NCBI GenBank assembly: GCA_951812755.1
Contig: OX638329.1
Location: 3,418,522-3,482,521, forward strand
Reading direction: 5' to 3'
DNA from: an uncultured Latescibacterota bacterium
GTDB lineage: Bacteria > Latescibacterota > UBA2968
DNA: 64,000 nt
Under the pieces are notes generated by a model. That model was not told the DNA's origin. It worked only from the letters and a program-made list of their open reading frames with translations, and searched no databases. Position numbers and translations under genes: made by a program. This document shows positions 62,708-64,000 of this stretch, in pieces (position 1 is the first letter of the stretch; each line of letters starts with the position of its first letter).

Positions 62708-63450
62708 CCCTTCCTCATAGCCTCCAAATGCGCCACAATCTCATCAATAGGCGCATAACAGGTCGAACAGGGATAGAGAAACTCCCCTGTTGCCCGCAAA
62801 TGTGCCCCATTTTTGACATGGAACCGTCCCGTGCGATCCATAAACTGCCCCCAATGCCCCATCGTGTATCCCGCTTTTTGACTCACTATTGCGCTCTTGC
62901 TCCAGCTTTTGGGAAAGAGTTCTTGAAATGGCGGCGCAGAATTGAGCCAACTGCCACACCTCACGGTCTTCACATCGGAGCGTCGCTGCTGTGTGTCCTT
63001 TAATAATTGCAGCAATGTGCCCATAAATGCATCTCGCATTTCACTCAGAGGCGATTTGGGCTGATACACATTGCCAATGTGGATCGCGATATAATCGTCG
63101 CCATCGTCATACGTCCAGCATTCGTAAGGACGGCCTTTTGTAGAGGGTCTGCTATAACCTTTTTTCACGCGGGGCCACAAATAGGTTAGCCCCTCTTCTT
63201 CCCATGTTTCACCCTCACAGCGGTCAAAAATGGCCTTCAACCCCTTCAAACAGTCGTCCCAATCAGGGTCTTCATACCCCCGTGCCGGGTGGTGCTCACC
63301 ATCAAAAAAATCCGTATTGCGATATGTATTGACCCGAGAAGTAACCGCATCTTCAAACGCAATCCCCTCCCGTCCCATCAGAAATCGCGCATACCACAAA
63401 CTCAGCTTGAGAAAATGGCTGACATAGTGGATGCGAATTTCGTTATCCAT
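62704..63450 (-). CDS. Uncharacterised 248-residue protein
   Basis: A soluble protein with no family I can name. It is rich in Trp, Tyr and acidic residues: LKLSLWYARFLMGREGIAFEDA, FFDGEHHPARGYEDPDWDDC, YIAIHIGNVYQPKSPLSEMRDAF, and a C-terminal CSTCYAPIDEIVAHLEAMRKG with a C-x-x-C. The start is ATG at 63450 behind CAGGAG. The clean frame, good ribosome site and tail-to-tail overlap with the MFS gene support a real gene. Confidence 0.8.
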   Translation of the reverse strand: MDNEIRIHYVSHFLKLSLWYARFLMGREGIAFEDAVTSRVNTYRNTDFFDGEHHPARGYEDPDWDDCLKGLKAIFDRCEGETWEEEGLTYLWPRVKKGYSRPSTKGRPYECWTYDDGDDYIAIHIGNVYQPKSPLSEMRDAFMGTLLQLLKDTQQRRSDVKTVRCGSWLNSAPPFQELFPKSWSKSAIVSQKAGYTMGHWGQFMDRTGRFHVKNGAHLRATGEFLYPCSTCYAPIDEIVAHLEAMRKG

Positions 63451-63477
63451 GGAAACTCCTGTATATCCATAATATAT

Positions 63478-63512
63478 CAAAAAAGCGGCGAAGATGGATC
63501 GTTCTTCGCCGC
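63478..63512 (-). terminator. Terminator behind the last gene of the window
   Basis: GCGGCGAAGA (63485-63494) pairs with TCTTCGCCGC (63503-63512); on minus the stem is followed by TTTTTTGATA. Confidence 0.85.
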
Positions 63513-63545
63513 CGCGGTCTGCTTTCTCAAGTCAGAAAGCGGGTA

Positions 63546-63995
63546 TTATATATTTGCATTTTCTTGTTCTACCGTATCTTCAATGACTTGAACCACCAGA
63601 TCCCCGTCCTTTACGTAGCTATCATCCTCATCGATATCTACCGGAGAAAATAAGTCTGATTTCCTCAGCGTCTCTATCTCATACTTATTTATCCAACTAG
63701 GGGGCATAAGTGACCGAGCAAATGGACCAAAGGAGGCGGGACTATCAACGGTTGCTCGTTGGTATGTAGAGGCTACTGCTAATTTCTCTTGAACCTCAGT
63801 AACCCTCACCCTGACTTTCGTACGCTTAATGGAGCCTAACACTTCGTTCGTATCAGGGTCCTTAATCTCACCAGAATCGAGAGACATTACATCAAAGTAC
63901 ATTCCCATCTTGATGCCATCAGCATAACCTCTATTTATGGCAATTTCTCGTGAGTTAAGCACTTTTGCAACTTTTCCTCGAATTGGTTCAGTCAT
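63546..63995 (-). CDS. Uncharacterised protein with FlgT-C/CsgG-like beta domain
   Basis: A 149-residue protein beginning TEPIRGKVAKVLNSREIAIN, then RGYADGIKMGMYFDVMS and IKDPDTNEVLGSIKRTKVRVRVTEVQ. This strand-turn pattern, with N-x-G-x-x-D-G-I-x-x-G-M and a D-P-x-T-x-E-x-L-G turn, is typical of the FlgT C-terminal domain and related cell-surface proteins. There is no signal peptide on the visible start. The ATG is five bases from the window edge, so the ribosome site is outside and a longer N-terminus cannot be excluded. Confidence 0.65.
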   Translation of the reverse strand: MTEPIRGKVAKVLNSREIAINRGYADGIKMGMYFDVMSLDSGEIKDPDTNEVLGSIKRTKVRVRVTEVQEKLAVASTYQRATVDSPASFGPFARSLMPPSWINKYEIETLRKSDLFSPVDIDEDDSYVKDGDLVVQVIEDTVEQENANI

Positions 63996-64000
63996 AGTCA

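Overview
The window reads as chromosomal DNA of a Gram-negative, heterotrophic, environmental bacterium. Outer-membrane genes (a TonB-dependent receptor, TamA and TamB) fix the envelope type. A sulfatase, a phytanoyl-CoA-dioxygenase-like oxygenase, a GH88 unsaturated-uronidase, an amidohydrolase and a TSUP carrier point to use of sulfated or uronic-acid-rich organic matter. This mix, the roughly even base composition and the many short intergenic repeats recall Poribacteria/Latescibacterota-type genomes. That is an impression from gene content, not a proof. No phage, plasmid origin, rRNA or CRISPR array is visible.

Layout. 0-7.8 kb: minus-strand catabolic and housekeeping genes (NIPSNAP-like fragment, sulfatase, PhyH, tRNA-Arg, apt, acylphosphatase, a large FAD/Fe-S oxidoreductase), with a hairpin MITE-like element between acyP and apt. 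7.9-11.4 kb: a DegT-type aminotransferase and a thioredoxin-fold (DUF255) protein on plus. 11.5-17.8 kb: minus-strand arsS, pgi, DUF547, GH88, phhB, a second MITE copy, mobA and a 53-residue basic protein. 18.1-20.8 kb: a TonB receptor behind a 10-bp-phased A/T repeat and a promoter. 20.9-22.6 kb: a YihY-like membrane protein and a DUF4258/YgiT-zinc-finger pair. 22.6-31 kb: two Gld-type ABC systems pointing tail to tail, one carrying a tandem-fused GldG protein. 31.2-35.8 kb: amidohydrolase, sppA, a coiled-coil protein with 21-bp repeats, and a MopE-like calcium/metal-motif protein.

35.9-36.5 kb is a gene-poor gap. It holds a convincing candidate structured non-coding RNA with its own promoter, three-way junction and terminator. 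36.5-45.6 kb is the most distinctive block: DUF1854 protein, two tandem ABC exporters with unusual N-terminal zinc ribbons, an Sfp-type phosphopantetheinyl transferase and a DUF362 protein on minus, with a divergent asparagine-synthase-like enzyme lacking the N-terminal glutaminase cysteine. NCBI family names link DUF1854 and such transporters to cyanophycin metabolism, but no cyanophycin synthetase is present here. 45.6-53.3 kb: orphan HigA, tamB, tamA, pyk. 53.3-57 kb: accessory island with a start-less small ORF, a coiled-coil/TM protein, an ATPase plus TOPRIM pair resembling OLD/PARIS-type defence, and a cluster of broken genes (quinone reductase, addiction-module antidote, DUF433, DUF5615). 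57-64 kb: metH, TSUP transporter, MFS transporter and two uncharacterised proteins.

Across the window, 10-bp-periodic arrays built on ATCTGCG or ATCCTG sit just 3' of minus-strand genes, often against the stop codon. They form a genome-specific repeat system with an unexplained preference for gene ends.
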